Positions 18,377 through 27,399 are shown, numbered from the stretch's first letter. The stretch: 64,000 nucleotides of DNA from Tardiphaga alba (GCF_018279705.1 NZ_CP036498.1:1629001-1693000), one strand, 5' to 3'. Notes: generated by a model not told the origin, from the letters alone. Program-made: numbers and translations.

Positions 18377-19141
18377 ATGGAGTGCCCATTCTGCACGGAG
18401 ACGATCAGGGACGAGGCCATCGCTTGCAAGGGCTGTTCGCGCGATCTGCGTTTCGTGCGGCCGGTCCTGCTTGAAGTGCAGGATCTCGTCAGCGAGATCG
18501 ACAAGCTCACCCATGCGCTGGATCGCGCCGAAGCGAAGCTGGGCCGTTTGAAACACCCGCTCCGTTATTTCCTGTCACACTCCGCGATCTATGTGCTGAT
18601 ACCCACGATCCTGCTGGTGGCGGCGCATATCCTGATCACCATAGTCCTGAACGTCTCGCCGCTCTATCTGCGCGTGGCATCGATCGTGATTCCGTTGCTG
18701 TTCGGTGTCGCATCGATGCCGTTCCACAAGCTTGGGCCACTCGGTGGATTGCTGATCGGCGTGGTCACGGCGATGCTGAGCGTCGGATTGATGCTGGTCG
18801 TCACCGGCGTGAATGACGATGTGCCCATCATCCCCGCGTCCTGGACGGAGTGGCGCGAGGTCGGCGAATATGTTGCCAGCATCAGCCTGGCATTCCTGTC
18901 CGGCAATGTTCTCGGCATGGCAGTATTCCGCATCCTGCCGAGCACGCTCGCGCAAGGCGGCAAGCCCAATGCGGTCGCGTTCAAGGCCGCGCGCCTGCTC
19001 GGCGAGCATGTGGGCGACGAGCAGTTGCGTCGGCGCGCCCGCTGGATCCAGGAGCTGGCCCAGACCGTGGGGCCGCTGATCGGCGCCGGAGCCGGCGTCG
19101 CCGGCTCGATCTATACGGGCCTGAAAGGCGTGCTGCTCTAG
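18377..19141 (+). CDS. Zinc-ribbon, coiled-coil, multi-TM membrane protein
   Basis: Predicted product is 254 residues. The N-terminal zinc ribbon (CPFC...CKGC, residues 3-6 and 17-20) and a heptad-like helix (VSEIDKLTHALDRAEAKLGRL) are followed by about four membrane segments between residues 65 and 190 (for example YVLIPTILLVAAHILITIVL and GGLLIGVVTAMLSVGLMLVV). A basic amphipathic stretch and a glycine-rich hydrophobic end follow (VGPLIGAGAGVAGSIYTGL). No named family is recognised. It is the last gene of the CHAT operon, 8 bp after the small zinc-ribbon gene. The shared cytosolic ribbon suggests the two interact; a membrane anchor or pore role is speculation. Confidence 0.78.
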   Translation: MECPFCTETIRDEAIACKGCSRDLRFVRPVLLEVQDLVSEIDKLTHALDRAEAKLGRLKHPLRYFLSHSAIYVLIPTILLVAAHILITIVLNVSPLYLRVASIVIPLLFGVASMPFHKLGPLGGLLIGVVTAMLSVGLMLVVTGVNDDVPIIPASWTEWREVGEYVASISLAFLSGNVLGMAVFRILPSTLAQGGKPNAVAFKAARLLGEHVGDEQLRRRARWIQELAQTVGPLIGAGAGVAGSIYTGLKGVLL

Positions 19142-19142
19142 A

Positions 19143-19173
19143 TGCACGGCGCGGCGCGGGACGGCGCCGTGCA
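19143..19173 (+). terminator. Hairpin between convergent genes
   Basis: A 9-bp stem TGCACGGCG/CGCCGTGCA starts 2 bp after the operon stop and lies just before the convergent ligase gene end. There is no T-run, so termination is inferred from position and strength. Confidence 0.4.
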
Positions 19174-19181
19174 CTCATTCA

Positions 19182-20678
19182 TCAGGATGCCATCAGCCGG
19201 AACGCCCGGCCTTCCGCCAGCCACGCCGCCCGCTCGTCCCGCAGCATCGTGCGGCGGACCTTGCCGGCATCGTCGCGCAGGCCCTCGCTGAGAACCTCAT
19301 AGCTCTCCGGATGCTTGTAACGGCTGAGTTGGTCGGCGAGGAATCCGGACATGCCATCGATCGCGCTTTGCGGATCGACGCCAGCGCCGAGTTCGAGAAT
19401 GGCGTGGACGCGCTGGCCGAGTGCCGGATCGGGCAGGCCGATCACCACGCAGGAGCGCACATCGGGATGCGCCATCAGCGCCGCCTCGATCTCCGCCGGA
19501 TAGATATTGGCGCCGCCGCGGATCACCATGTCGGACAGGCGGTCGCCGAGATACAGATAGCCCTCGGCATCGAGCCGGCCGACATCGCCAAGCGACTCCC
19601 AGCCGTCTGGCCTGCGCTTCGGCTCGGCGCCGAGATAGTGATAGGTGCTGCCGGCGCCTTCATCCGGCAGAAAGAAGATCTCGCCGCTTTCGCCGGGCGC
19701 CACGTCCTGACCATTGGCGTCGAGAATGCGCAGCTTGCAGCCGTCGCCGATCTTGCCGACCGAGCCCTTATGCGCCAGCCACTCGGTGCCGGAGATCACG
19801 CAGCGGCCCTGCCGCTCGGTGCCGCCATAAAGTTCGAAAACTTTCTCCGGCCCGAGCCAGTTGATCCATTCTTCCTTTAGCCATTGCGGCATCGGCGCCG
19901 CCATATGGAAGATCATATGCAGGCTGGAGATATCGTAGCTCTCGCGCACCGCTTTCGGCAGCGACCAGATCCGGTGCATCATGGTCGGTACGAAGTTCAC
20001 CCATTGCACCTGTTGCGCCGCGATCAGGCGCAGCGTTTCTTCGGCATCGAACTTCACCATGCCCGTGAGGCGGCCACCGGTGAACAGCGCGTAATGCGAC
20101 ACGATGAAAGGCGCGTTGTGATAGAGCGGGCCGGGATTGAGGACCGATGCCCCCTTGGGCATGCCGAGTGGTGGCTCAGCCGCGGTGTCGGTCACGGCCG
20201 GAAGATGATCGAGGATGACTTTCGGTCGCCCTGTCGAGCCGCCTGAGGTCATGGCCTTCCAGTAACGTGAGACCGGCGCTGTCAGGGGCTCGTCGGAAAA
20301 ACCGTCGGGCGTAAACCTTGCCGGCAGCGACACCGGCGCATTCCAGTCGGCTTCGCCGCCCACCACCAGCGATGGCTTGAGGATGTCGAGGACGGCCGCA
20401 GCCTCGCCGCGCGGCAACCGCCAGGACAGCGATGTCGGCGTCGCGCCGCATTTCCACACGGCAAAAGTGGTTTCGAACAATTCATTGCTGTTGGGCAGGC
20501 CGATGGCGACGAAGTCACCGGGCTTGACGCCTTTGGCGGCGAAAGCGCGCGCACGGCGATTGGCGCCGCGCTCCAGTTGCTCCCATGTCAGCGTGTCCGC
20601 ACTATGGCTGACCGCGATCGTGTCTTTCGGTTTGCGTTCGGCATACCAGCGCGGCACGTCGGCGAGGGGGATCAGCAT
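19182..20678 (-). CDS. AMP-dependent acyl-CoA synthetase/ligase
   Basis: Predicted product is 498 residues, full length for the ANL superfamily. The phosphate-binding motif TSGGSTGRPK is near residues 144-153, the ELYGGTE adenine motif near 285, the GDVGRLD hinge region near 365, and the GGANIYPAEIE segment and C-terminal GKVRR lysine motif follow. It should activate a carboxylic acid to acyl-AMP and then acyl-CoA in the cytosol. The substrate is not readable; the next gene upstream is an acyl-CoA dehydrogenase, which suggests a catabolic pair for an unusual fatty, steroid or aromatic acid. A strong hairpin lies in the 124-bp gap to that gene. Confidence 0.88.
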   Translation of the reverse strand: MLIPLADVPRWYAERKPKDTIAVSHSADTLTWEQLERGANRRARAFAAKGVKPGDFVAIGLPNSNELFETTFAVWKCGATPTSLSWRLPRGEAAAVLDILKPSLVVGGEADWNAPVSLPARFTPDGFSDEPLTAPVSRYWKAMTSGGSTGRPKVILDHLPAVTDTAAEPPLGMPKGASVLNPGPLYHNAPFIVSHYALFTGGRLTGMVKFDAEETLRLIAAQQVQWVNFVPTMMHRIWSLPKAVRESYDISSLHMIFHMAAPMPQWLKEEWINWLGPEKVFELYGGTERQGRCVISGTEWLAHKGSVGKIGDGCKLRILDANGQDVAPGESGEIFFLPDEGAGSTYHYLGAEPKRRPDGWESLGDVGRLDAEGYLYLGDRLSDMVIRGGANIYPAEIEAALMAHPDVRSCVVIGLPDPALGQRVHAILELGAGVDPQSAIDGMSGFLADQLSRYKHPESYEVLSEGLRDDAGKVRRTMLRDERAAWLAEGRAFRLMAS

Positions 20679-20741
20679 ATGGTTTCTCCAGTATCGTTAC
20701 GCTTCTTCATGAGCGTTGGGCCTGTGTGGCAGGAAGTTTGA

Positions 20742-20784
20742 AACGGTCGCCCGGGCATCGACGATGCCGGGCGACCGTTTTCTT
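20742..20784 (-). terminator. Strong hairpin between acyl-CoA dehydrogenase and ligase genes
   Basis: Long near-perfect arms (AAACGGTCGCCCGG... with ...CCGGGCGACCGTTTT) lie between the two genes. On the minus strand it could terminate or attenuate the transcript after the dehydrogenase gene. The longer T-run is on the plus strand. Confidence 0.5.
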
Positions 20785-20802
20785 TGCACGTCGATGGATG
20801 AA

Positions 20803-22074
20803 TCAGAGCGTCAGCTCATGCCGGCCGACGACCATCCAGTGCACCTCGTCCGGGCCGTCCGCGAAGCGCAGATGGCGCACGTCGGTGTACATTTCGGCGA
20901 GCGGCGTCCATTGCGAGATGCCGGTGGCGCCGTGCATCTGGATCGACTGGTCGATGATCTTCGCTGCGCGCTCCGGCACCATGGCCTTGACCATGCTGAC
21001 CCAGATCCGCGCCTCCTTGTTGCCGAGCACGTCCATGGCCTTGGCGGCCTTCAGCACCATCAGGCGCATCGCCTCGATCTCGCAGCGTGCCTGCGCAATG
21101 ATCTGCAGGTTGCCGCCGAGATGCGCGATCTTCTTGCCGAAGGCCTCACGCGTCAGGCCGCGTGCCACCATCATGTCGAGCGCCTTCTCGGCCTTGCCGA
21201 TGGTGCGCATGCAGTGATGAATACGGCCAGGCCCGAGACGGAGCTGCGAAATCTCGAAGCCGCGGCCTTCGCCGAGCAGCATGTTCTCCTTGGGCACGCG
21301 CACATTGTTGAAGCGCATATGCATGTGGCCGCGCGGCGCATGGTCATGGCCGAACACATGCATGGGGCCGATCACTTCGACGCCGGGCGTGTCGACGGGA
21401 ACGAGGATCTGTGACTGTTGCTTGCTGGGCGCGGCATCGGGATTGGTCTTGACCATCACGATCATGATCTTGCAGCGGGGATCGCCGAGACCCGAGATGT
21501 AGTATTTCTCGCCATTGATCACCCACTCGTCGCCTTCCAGCTTGGCGGAGGTGGAGACGTTCTTGGCATCCGATGACGCGACATTCGGTTCGGTCATCGC
21601 ATAGGCGGAACGGATTTCGCCGGCCAGCAGCGGCTTCAGCCACTTCTCTTTCTGCTCCTTGGTGCCGACGCGCTCGATGACTTCCATATTGCCGGTGTCC
21701 GGCGCGGAGCAGTTCATCGTTTCGGAGGCGAGGGGATTCTTGCCGAGCTCGGCGGCGATATAGGCGTAATCGAGATTCTTCAGGCCTTCGCCGGTTTCTG
21801 CATCGGGCAAGAAGAAGTTCCAGAGGCCTTCCTCGCGCGCTTTGTTCTTCGCCTTGCCGAGAATCTCGAGCTGTTCCGGCGTGAACGACCAGCGATCGGT
21901 TTTCTTCTCGCCGGCGCGATAGAATTCGACGGACATCGGCTCGACGGTGGTCGCGATGAACTTGCGGACGTGGTCGTAGAGCGGCCTGACCTGCTCCGAC
22001 ATGCGCAGATCGTTCAGCGCGTCTTCGGGCGCAAGCGTGTAGGGCGTCTGTCGCGGGGTATAGGTCGTCTTCAT
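20803..22074 (-). CDS. Acyl-CoA dehydrogenase (ACAD10/11-like)
   Basis: Predicted product is 423 residues. ATG 22074 was chosen because GGGAGAA lies about 9 nt upstream; the longer frame to 22317 has no family support. The family's features are present: AYAMTEPNVASSD (FAD/substrate region), the beta-domain around WVINGEKYYISG, and the C-terminal helical domain with RIHHCMR, QIIAQARCEIEAMR and MHGATGISQWTPLAEMYTD. It uses FAD to oxidise an acyl-CoA at the alpha-beta bond and passes electrons to ETF. Its overall pattern resembles the dehydrogenase part of ACAD10/11. It is paired with the ligase gene downstream. Confidence 0.9.
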   Translation of the reverse strand: MKTTYTPRQTPYTLAPEDALNDLRMSEQVRPLYDHVRKFIATTVEPMSVEFYRAGEKKTDRWSFTPEQLEILGKAKNKAREEGLWNFFLPDAETGEGLKNLDYAYIAAELGKNPLASETMNCSAPDTGNMEVIERVGTKEQKEKWLKPLLAGEIRSAYAMTEPNVASSDAKNVSTSAKLEGDEWVINGEKYYISGLGDPRCKIMIVMVKTNPDAAPSKQQSQILVPVDTPGVEVIGPMHVFGHDHAPRGHMHMRFNNVRVPKENMLLGEGRGFEISQLRLGPGRIHHCMRTIGKAEKALDMMVARGLTREAFGKKIAHLGGNLQIIAQARCEIEAMRLMVLKAAKAMDVLGNKEARIWVSMVKAMVPERAAKIIDQSIQMHGATGISQWTPLAEMYTDVRHLRFADGPDEVHWMVVGRHELTL

Positions 22075-22503
22075 CGTCGTCGTTCTCCCGTTTCTTCTGT
22101 TGGCGACCATCTCGATCGGATGGTTGCGCGCGTGTTGCAGGCGCGGAGCTTGTTGCTGTCTTGTGCCGATATACGTGACCGGCATGGGACATCGGAGCGC
22201 ATTGGTGCGGTCGGTTTGCAGCACGATACGATTGCATGTGTGGCGCGTCGTCCCAAGCGTTTTATACGCATTGCGGCGTTGGTTGCTGTGCGGCAATTCC
22301 AGCGCGCGGAACGTCAATTGTGCGCATGTTTAAAACGACATCATGCTGCTCAGGCGCAGCCCGCAATTTCATCAAATGGCATATCGCAGAAAGACAACCG
22401 GCGAAGGCTGTCATGGTAAAATCGCGCCATCCATGCCAAGAGAGCCGTCCTGTGGCTGGACGGTTTCCATGCCCGTTCGACGACATCACGGAATGCCGCG
22501 CCC
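22075..22503. other. Divergent intergenic region, no gene seen
   Basis: This 429 bp stretch separates the divergent dehydrogenase and hypothetical genes. Short frames on both strands show no family resemblance, and parts (about 22300-22430) are AT-richer than the flanks. It should hold two promoters. I found no convincing operator, RNA or repeat. Confidence 0.6.
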
Positions 22504-23343
22504 ATGTTTTTCACGCCTGATCAGCTCGTGGAGCATCCGGGCTTCGCCGCCTGTCTGCAGCGACAGTCTGCTGGCCTGATTGGGGCGTTCGAAGGAAATC
22601 CGCGGCTCACGGCGGTGTTCGCCACCCAGCAGCGCTGGCTGATGGCCCACGCTGCGCTCGCGCTTTACTTCCGTAGTCCGGAACGTCGTATCAAGCTCGC
22701 GGATTTTTTCGATGTCGTGGCGCTGCATGAGATTGCCAGCCGCAACACCGCAGACACCTTCGTCAAGGAGATGGTGCATTACGATTTTGCGCGTGCGACC
22801 GAAGACGAGCGCGACAAGCGCACGCGCCCGATCGAACCGACGGCGGAAAGTCTGGCGCAGGTGCATGGCTGGTTGATGCTGCATCTGGCGACGCTGGACG
22901 GCCTCGATGGCGGATCGCGCTACACCCGCGCGATGGCGCACGACGATATCCTGGTGCGCGTTCAGCCCTTAGTCGCCGATGGGCTGCTGGTGTCGCCGGC
23001 CATACGCAAGCCTGACAAGACCTTTGCTCTTTTCACCTGGATCAATAGCGGCGGCCTGGTGATGGATCGCATCATGGCCGGCATTTCGCTGGATGATATC
23101 CAGAACGATCGCATCCCGACAGCGTCCACGTCGGCGATCGACATGGTGGTCGGGCTCGCTCTGTCCCGTGGTCATCTCCTGCGCAAATTGCGCGCGGCGG
23201 AGGCCATCGGCAGCCTTGGCTGGGCCGGCAAGCGCGGCCAGTCGGCAATGTGGATTTCTCAGGGATTCTGGCGCGAATATGCGATGGCGCAGGCCGAAAA
23301 GCTCGTGATCATCGAGCGGGCATATGCAGCGGGCGCCCCATAG
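22504..23343 (+). CDS. Conserved-looking cytosolic protein of unknown function
   Basis: Predicted product is 279 residues from ATG 22504. There is no signal peptide or membrane segment, and the protein is largely helical. The middle contains HGWLMLHLATLDGLDGGSR and later the pattern of a winged-helix or regulatory-type fold (VQPLVADGLLVSPAIRKPDKTFALFTWINSGG), but I cannot assign a family. Codon usage fits the genome and it lies divergent from the acyl-CoA dehydrogenase gene, so a regulatory role is possible. Its stop lies in the loop of a GGGCGCCCC/GGGGCGCCC palindrome (23331-23351). Confidence 0.65.
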   Translation: MFFTPDQLVEHPGFAACLQRQSAGLIGAFEGNPRLTAVFATQQRWLMAHAALALYFRSPERRIKLADFFDVVALHEIASRNTADTFVKEMVHYDFARATEDERDKRTRPIEPTAESLAQVHGWLMLHLATLDGLDGGSRYTRAMAHDDILVRVQPLVADGLLVSPAIRKPDKTFALFTWINSGGLVMDRIMAGISLDDIQNDRIPTASTSAIDMVVGLALSRGHLLRKLRAAEAIGSLGWAGKRGQSAMWISQGFWREYAMAQAEKLVIIERAYAAGAP

Positions 23344-23464
23344 GGGCGCCCATGACTATCAATGTCGCATAGACGCGCATCTTTTGCATTTGCACGGAAC
23401 GCCGCGTTGCCACGCGGCGCATGTGTTGGCAGGCTGTGTCCATTCGATGGATGGAGACTTCGTG

Positions 23465-25087
23465 GTGGCAAAGAAGACGGTGAAGCGCCCGGCGGCGAAA
23501 ACGGTCAAGGCGCACAAGGTGATGAAGAAGGCGGCAGCCAAAAGTCCGGCAGCCAAGGCCAAAGTATCCAAGCCCAAAATATCCAAGCCCAAAGCATCCA
23601 AGGCCAAGACATCTCTAGCTAAGTCATCCCCGGCCAAGGCATCCAAAACAGTCACGCCGAAGGTGCGTCTGCCGAAGGGACCGGCCTGGCAGTGGACCGC
23701 GGTGGAGACTGCTGCGGCGATCCGCTCGGGCGTGGTGTCGGCCGTCGAGGTCACCGAAGCACAGATCGCGCATATGAAGGCGGTCAATCCGAAGCTGAAC
23801 GCTCTCGTGGTCGATCTGTCGGAGCAGGCACTGAACGCCGCGCGGGCCGCCGACAAGGTGCGCAAGGATGCCGATCGCGGCGCGCTGCATGGCGTGCCGA
23901 TCACCATCAAGGTCAATGTCGATTTCGAGGGGCAGGCCAACAGCAATGGCGTGCCGGCGCTGGCCAATCTGATCGCGCCGTCGGACGCGCCGGTGGTGCG
24001 CAACCTGAAACAGGCCGGCGCCATCGTTCTCGGTTTGACCAACACGCCGGAATTCTCGTTCCGTGGCTTCACCGACAATCCGCTCTACGGGCTGACGCTC
24101 AATCCGTGGGGGCCGGACATTACCTGCGGCGGCTCGTCGGGCGGCGCGGGGTCGGCGGTGGCGGCCGGAATCGGCACGATCGCCCATGGCAACGATATCG
24201 GCGGCTCGCTGCGCTGGCCGGCGCATTGCAACGGCGTCGCCACCATCAAGCCGACCCAGGGGCGCATCCCCGCCTTCAACGAGAGTGCGGCGGCCGAGCG
24301 GCCGCTGATGGCGCATCTGATGTCCGCGCAGGGGCCGCTGGCGCGCAGCGTCGCCGATGTGCGCCTGGCCCTCGGCGTGATGAGCCGGCGCGATCCGCGC
24401 GATCCCTGGTGGGTGCCGGCCCCGCTGGAGGGGCCGAAGCTGAAGGGGCCGATCAAGGTCGCGTTGGCGAAGATGCCCGATGACATGAACGTGCATCCGT
24501 CGGTGACGGCGGCGCTGCGCCAGGCTGCCGACCATCTGGAACGCGGCGGCTACCGCGTCACCGAGGTTGCGGTGCCGGATATCAGTGCGGTGTGGCAGAC
24601 CTGGTGTGACATCATCGCCAATGAGGCAATGACGCTGCAGGAAGCCGCGATGCTGCCGGTGACCTCGAAGGACTTCCACAAGGCCTGGGCCGGCATCACG
24701 ACGAAAGCCAACCCGCTGGATCTCAGCGCCTGGATGAAGGCGACGGCAGCGCGCAGCACGCATATCCGTACGTGGCAGATGTTCTTCGAGGACTATCCGG
24801 TGGTGCTGGCGCCGACCTCGGTGCAACCGACGCCGGGGCCGCGTGCGGATGCCGAGAGCCCGGAGCGGACGCTCGAGATATTCTGGAACGATCTGCGCTT
24901 CATCTCGGCCATCAACGTGTTGGGCCTGCCTGGCGCGGTGGTGCCGGTGGCGCTGCATGACGGCAAGCCGATAGGCGTGCAGCTCATCGCGGGACGCTAT
25001 CGCGAGGATCTGGCGCTGGATGCCGCCGCGGCGATCGAGAAGCGCGTGGGGATGCTGGTGCGGCAGTTGTGGGAGCGAGCGGAGTAA
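23465..25087 (+). CDS. Amidase-signature hydrolase with lysine-rich N-terminal tail
   Basis: Predicted product is 540 residues from GTG 23465, chosen because GGAGA (23453-23457) is 7 nt upstream; ATG 23447 and GTG 23462 are alternatives. Residues 1-65 are an unusual Lys/Ala/Ser/Pro-rich tail (KRPAAKTVKAHK, VSKPKISKPKASKAK) like the end of histone H1. The amidase-signature domain follows, with its triad Lys149 (PITIKVN), cis-Ser225 (CGGSSGG) and nucleophile Ser248 (DIGGSLR). The spacing of 76 and 23 residues matches the family. It hydrolyses a C-N amide bond; the substrate is unknown. The missing signal peptide and DNA-like tail suggest a cytosolic, possibly nucleoid-associated enzyme. Confidence 0.85.
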   Translation: MAKKTVKRPAAKTVKAHKVMKKAAAKSPAAKAKVSKPKISKPKASKAKTSLAKSSPAKASKTVTPKVRLPKGPAWQWTAVETAAAIRSGVVSAVEVTEAQIAHMKAVNPKLNALVVDLSEQALNAARAADKVRKDADRGALHGVPITIKVNVDFEGQANSNGVPALANLIAPSDAPVVRNLKQAGAIVLGLTNTPEFSFRGFTDNPLYGLTLNPWGPDITCGGSSGGAGSAVAAGIGTIAHGNDIGGSLRWPAHCNGVATIKPTQGRIPAFNESAAAERPLMAHLMSAQGPLARSVADVRLALGVMSRRDPRDPWWVPAPLEGPKLKGPIKVALAKMPDDMNVHPSVTAALRQAADHLERGGYRVTEVAVPDISAVWQTWCDIIANEAMTLQEAAMLPVTSKDFHKAWAGITTKANPLDLSAWMKATAARSTHIRTWQMFFEDYPVVLAPTSVQPTPGPRADAESPERTLEIFWNDLRFISAINVLGLPGAVVPVALHDGKPIGVQLIAGRYREDLALDAAAAIEKRVGMLVRQLWERAE

Positions 25088-25116
25088 TTCGCTCCGCTCT
25101 CGTCTGGAGTGGGTCT

Positions 25117-25206
25117 GTAGCCCGGATGGAGCGAAGCGAAATCCGGGGACAGCAGAGATTGTTCAAACGCCGGCTCCCGGATTGCGCTTCGCTCCATCCG
25201 GGCTAC
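25117..25206. repeat. Palindromic intergenic repeat, GTAGCCCGGATGGAG family
   Basis: The arms GTAGCCCGGATGGAGCGAAG and its near-exact complement at 25187-25206 enclose a variable centre. It sits between the convergent amidase and dehydratase ends. A second copy of the same family lies at 55200-55305. Confidence 0.8.
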
Positions 25207-25265
25207 GGGACCGAGTGTAAGGTGGCACGGCGTTGCCCACCTTACACGGCGATGTATCGCTCCGA

Positions 25266-27134
25266 TCAGAACGTCTTGTCGGCGTCCGGACGATGCACGT
25301 TCTTCGGCGAGAAGCCGGAACGCTTGGCTTCACGCGCATTGCGCACCCAGACTTCGCGGTTCGGATGCAGGCCGGCGCCGCGGGTGGCGGGCACCGCCGT
25401 CTGGCGCGCACGATGCAGCAGGCGCGTATCGGCCTCGCCGCAGCTCGGATGGATGCCGCCATTGTCGGCGACCACCTTGTCCCATGCCGCCTTGCGCTTG
25501 GCATAGACGGCAGCGTCCTGAAGCTGCGTGCAGTTCAGTTCGTTGCTGTTGAGATCGGCCACGATCTCGTCGCCGTCTTCCACCAGCGCGATGGCGCCGC
25601 CGAGTGCCGCTTCCGGTCCGACATGGCCGATGACGAGGCCCACCGAACCGCCGGAGAAGCGCGCATCGGTCATCAGACCCACCACGATATTGCGCTCGCG
25701 GCAGAGCGTGGTGATGCGCGAGGTGGGGTCCAGCATTTCCGGCATGCCGGGAGCGCCGACCGGGCCGTCGTAGCGCACGATCACCATGTCGTGGTTCTGG
25801 AATTTCTCCGGATGCTGGTCGAGTGCGGCGATCAGGCCGCGCTCGCCTTCGAACACGCGCGCAGTGCCGCGGAAGCAATTGTCCTCGAGGCCACCTTCGA
25901 CGCCGGCGAGCTTGAGGATCGCGGAGAATTCCGGCGACAGGTTGCCGCCGAGCACGCGCAGGCCGCCGGTCGGCTTGTAGGGTTTTGCGACATTGTAGAC
26001 GACCTTGCCGTCGGCCGGCTTGGTCTCGAGGCGCTTGATCTGCTCGGCCAGCGTCTCGCCGGTGCAGGTCAGCACGTCGCCATTGATCAGGCCGGCTTCC
26101 ATCAGCTCGCGCACGATCACCTGCACGCCGCCGACATTGTCGATGTCCACCATCGAATATTTGCCATAGGGCCGCGCGTCGGTGAGCACCGGCACGACAT
26201 ATTGCGAGAGATAGTTGAATTCCTGCGGCGTCATGACTTCCTTCCAGAAGTCGGTGAAGCCTGCAGCGCGCGCGATTTCCGGCGCATGCAGCGTCACATT
26301 GGTCGAACCGCCGATCGCCAGCGAGACGATGACCGCGTTGCGGATGGAGTCACGGCTGACGATGTCGCGCGGCTTGATGCCCTTGGCGATCATGTTGGAG
26401 AGATAGCCGACCAGCTGCTCCGGAAACTCCTTCAGGCGGCGCGGATCGTCCGACGGCGGCGCCACCATGTGCAGCGGCTGCATGCCCACCACGCCGATGA
26501 AGGTCTGCATGGTGTTGTAGGTGAAGATGCCGCCGCACGAGCCGATGCCCGGGCAGGCATGGCAGGCGATGTGGTGGCGATATTCGGCGTCCGGATTGCC
26601 GGCGACCTGATAGGCGCTGACGATGTCCAGCTTCTCGCCGGTCTTCGGATCTTCGCCCGGATGGATCGAGCCGTCCGACATGATGATCGCCGGCTCGTTA
26701 TGTTCGAGCAGCGCGGCCAGCGTGCCGACCGGCGGCTTGTCGCAGGCGACGACGGCGATGGTGCCGAGCAGGCCGGTGGCGCTCAGATGTTCCGACAGCG
26801 CGTCGTTGGTCACTTCGCGGCCGATCAGCGAATAGCGCATTTCGCGCGTGCCGTTGCGGATGCCGTCCGAGGTGGCGATGGTGTATTCGGGCTGCACGAG
26901 GCGATAGGGCAGCTGGCCCGCGCCGCGGCCGATCCGCTTCTTCAGGCTTTCATGGATCGCGTCCACCTTGGACATCACGCCCATGTAGCACTGGCTGTCA
27001 CCCTTGGTGCCCACCACGCCCACCGACGGCTCATGAATGAGCGTCTCGTCCGTGCCGAGTACGCGCGCCATGCCAATGGTCTGCGCGGAACGGCCGGGGT
27101 GGTTGTCGATGGTGACGACGGGAGACTTGGACAC
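25266..27134 (-). CDS. IlvD/Edd family dehydratase (probable dihydroxy-acid dehydratase)
   Basis: Predicted product is 622 residues. Candidate iron-sulfur ligands are Cys49 (GDSQC), Cys131 (VACDKPP) and Cys200 (CPGIGSCGG), with extra Cys191 and Cys194. IlvD converts 2,3-dihydroxy-3-methyl acids to 2-keto acids in valine and isoleucine synthesis, while relatives act on sugar acids. The sequence around Cys49 (VGVVGTKGDSQCYMG) differs from typical IlvD (normally NSFTQ...), so a sugar-acid or other substrate is quite possible and I leave out the symbol. The family call is firm, the substrate is not. It is on the minus strand downstream of the exonuclease gene, separated by a repeat. Confidence 0.85.
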   Translation of the reverse strand: MSKSPVVTIDNHPGRSAQTIGMARVLGTDETLIHEPSVGVVGTKGDSQCYMGVMSKVDAIHESLKKRIGRGAGQLPYRLVQPEYTIATSDGIRNGTREMRYSLIGREVTNDALSEHLSATGLLGTIAVVACDKPPVGTLAALLEHNEPAIIMSDGSIHPGEDPKTGEKLDIVSAYQVAGNPDAEYRHHIACHACPGIGSCGGIFTYNTMQTFIGVVGMQPLHMVAPPSDDPRRLKEFPEQLVGYLSNMIAKGIKPRDIVSRDSIRNAVIVSLAIGGSTNVTLHAPEIARAAGFTDFWKEVMTPQEFNYLSQYVVPVLTDARPYGKYSMVDIDNVGGVQVIVRELMEAGLINGDVLTCTGETLAEQIKRLETKPADGKVVYNVAKPYKPTGGLRVLGGNLSPEFSAILKLAGVEGGLEDNCFRGTARVFEGERGLIAALDQHPEKFQNHDMVIVRYDGPVGAPGMPEMLDPTSRITTLCRERNIVVGLMTDARFSGGSVGLVIGHVGPEAALGGAIALVEDGDEIVADLNSNELNCTQLQDAAVYAKRKAAWDKVVADNGGIHPSCGEADTRLLHRARQTAVPATRGAGLHPNREVWVRNAREAKRSGFSPKNVHRPDADKTF

Positions 27135-27293
27135 GACGAATTCCTTCCTAGCGGCGGTATTCTGTGGGGTAAGACGATCGGCAGGCTAAAGCCAGTTCCG
27201 ATCCGCCGGTTCTGTGAATAAACCCGGGGGCGCGCAAAGACAATTGCTTAGAACGCTTGCAATCTGCGCGTTTCTGCGGCGTCGGGCCGATCC

Positions 27294-27391
27294 CCGTCAT
27301 TGCGAGGAGCGGAGCGACGAAGCAATCCAGTCTTTCTTCCTTCGCGGGGCTCTGGATTGCTTCGTCGCCAAATGGCTCCTCGCAATGACGG
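27294..27391. repeat. Palindromic intergenic repeat, CCGTCATTGCGAGGAG family
   Basis: The left arm CCGTCATTGCGAGGAG with GAAGCAATCCAG pairs with CTGGATTGCTTC and CTCCTCGCAATGACGG on the right. A truncated copy of the left arm occurs at 57305-57322. It lies between the exonuclease stop and the dehydratase start. Confidence 0.8.
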
Positions 27392-27399
27392 CAGAGACG

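Noticed and set aside
22262..22489. 75-codon minus-strand frame in the 22.1-22.5 kb gap
   Set aside because: No ribosome site, composition not protein-like, overlaps the start of the divergent gene's leader.
23331..23351. GGGCGCCCC/GGGGCGCCC palindrome as a terminator
   Set aside because: It overlaps the stop codon and no T-run follows; recorded only in the gene note.
25233..27221. 662-codon plus-strand frame opposite the dehydratase gene
   Set aside because: It mirrors a real conserved gene; composition is His/Arg/Asp-rich as expected of antisense of GC-rich coding DNA.
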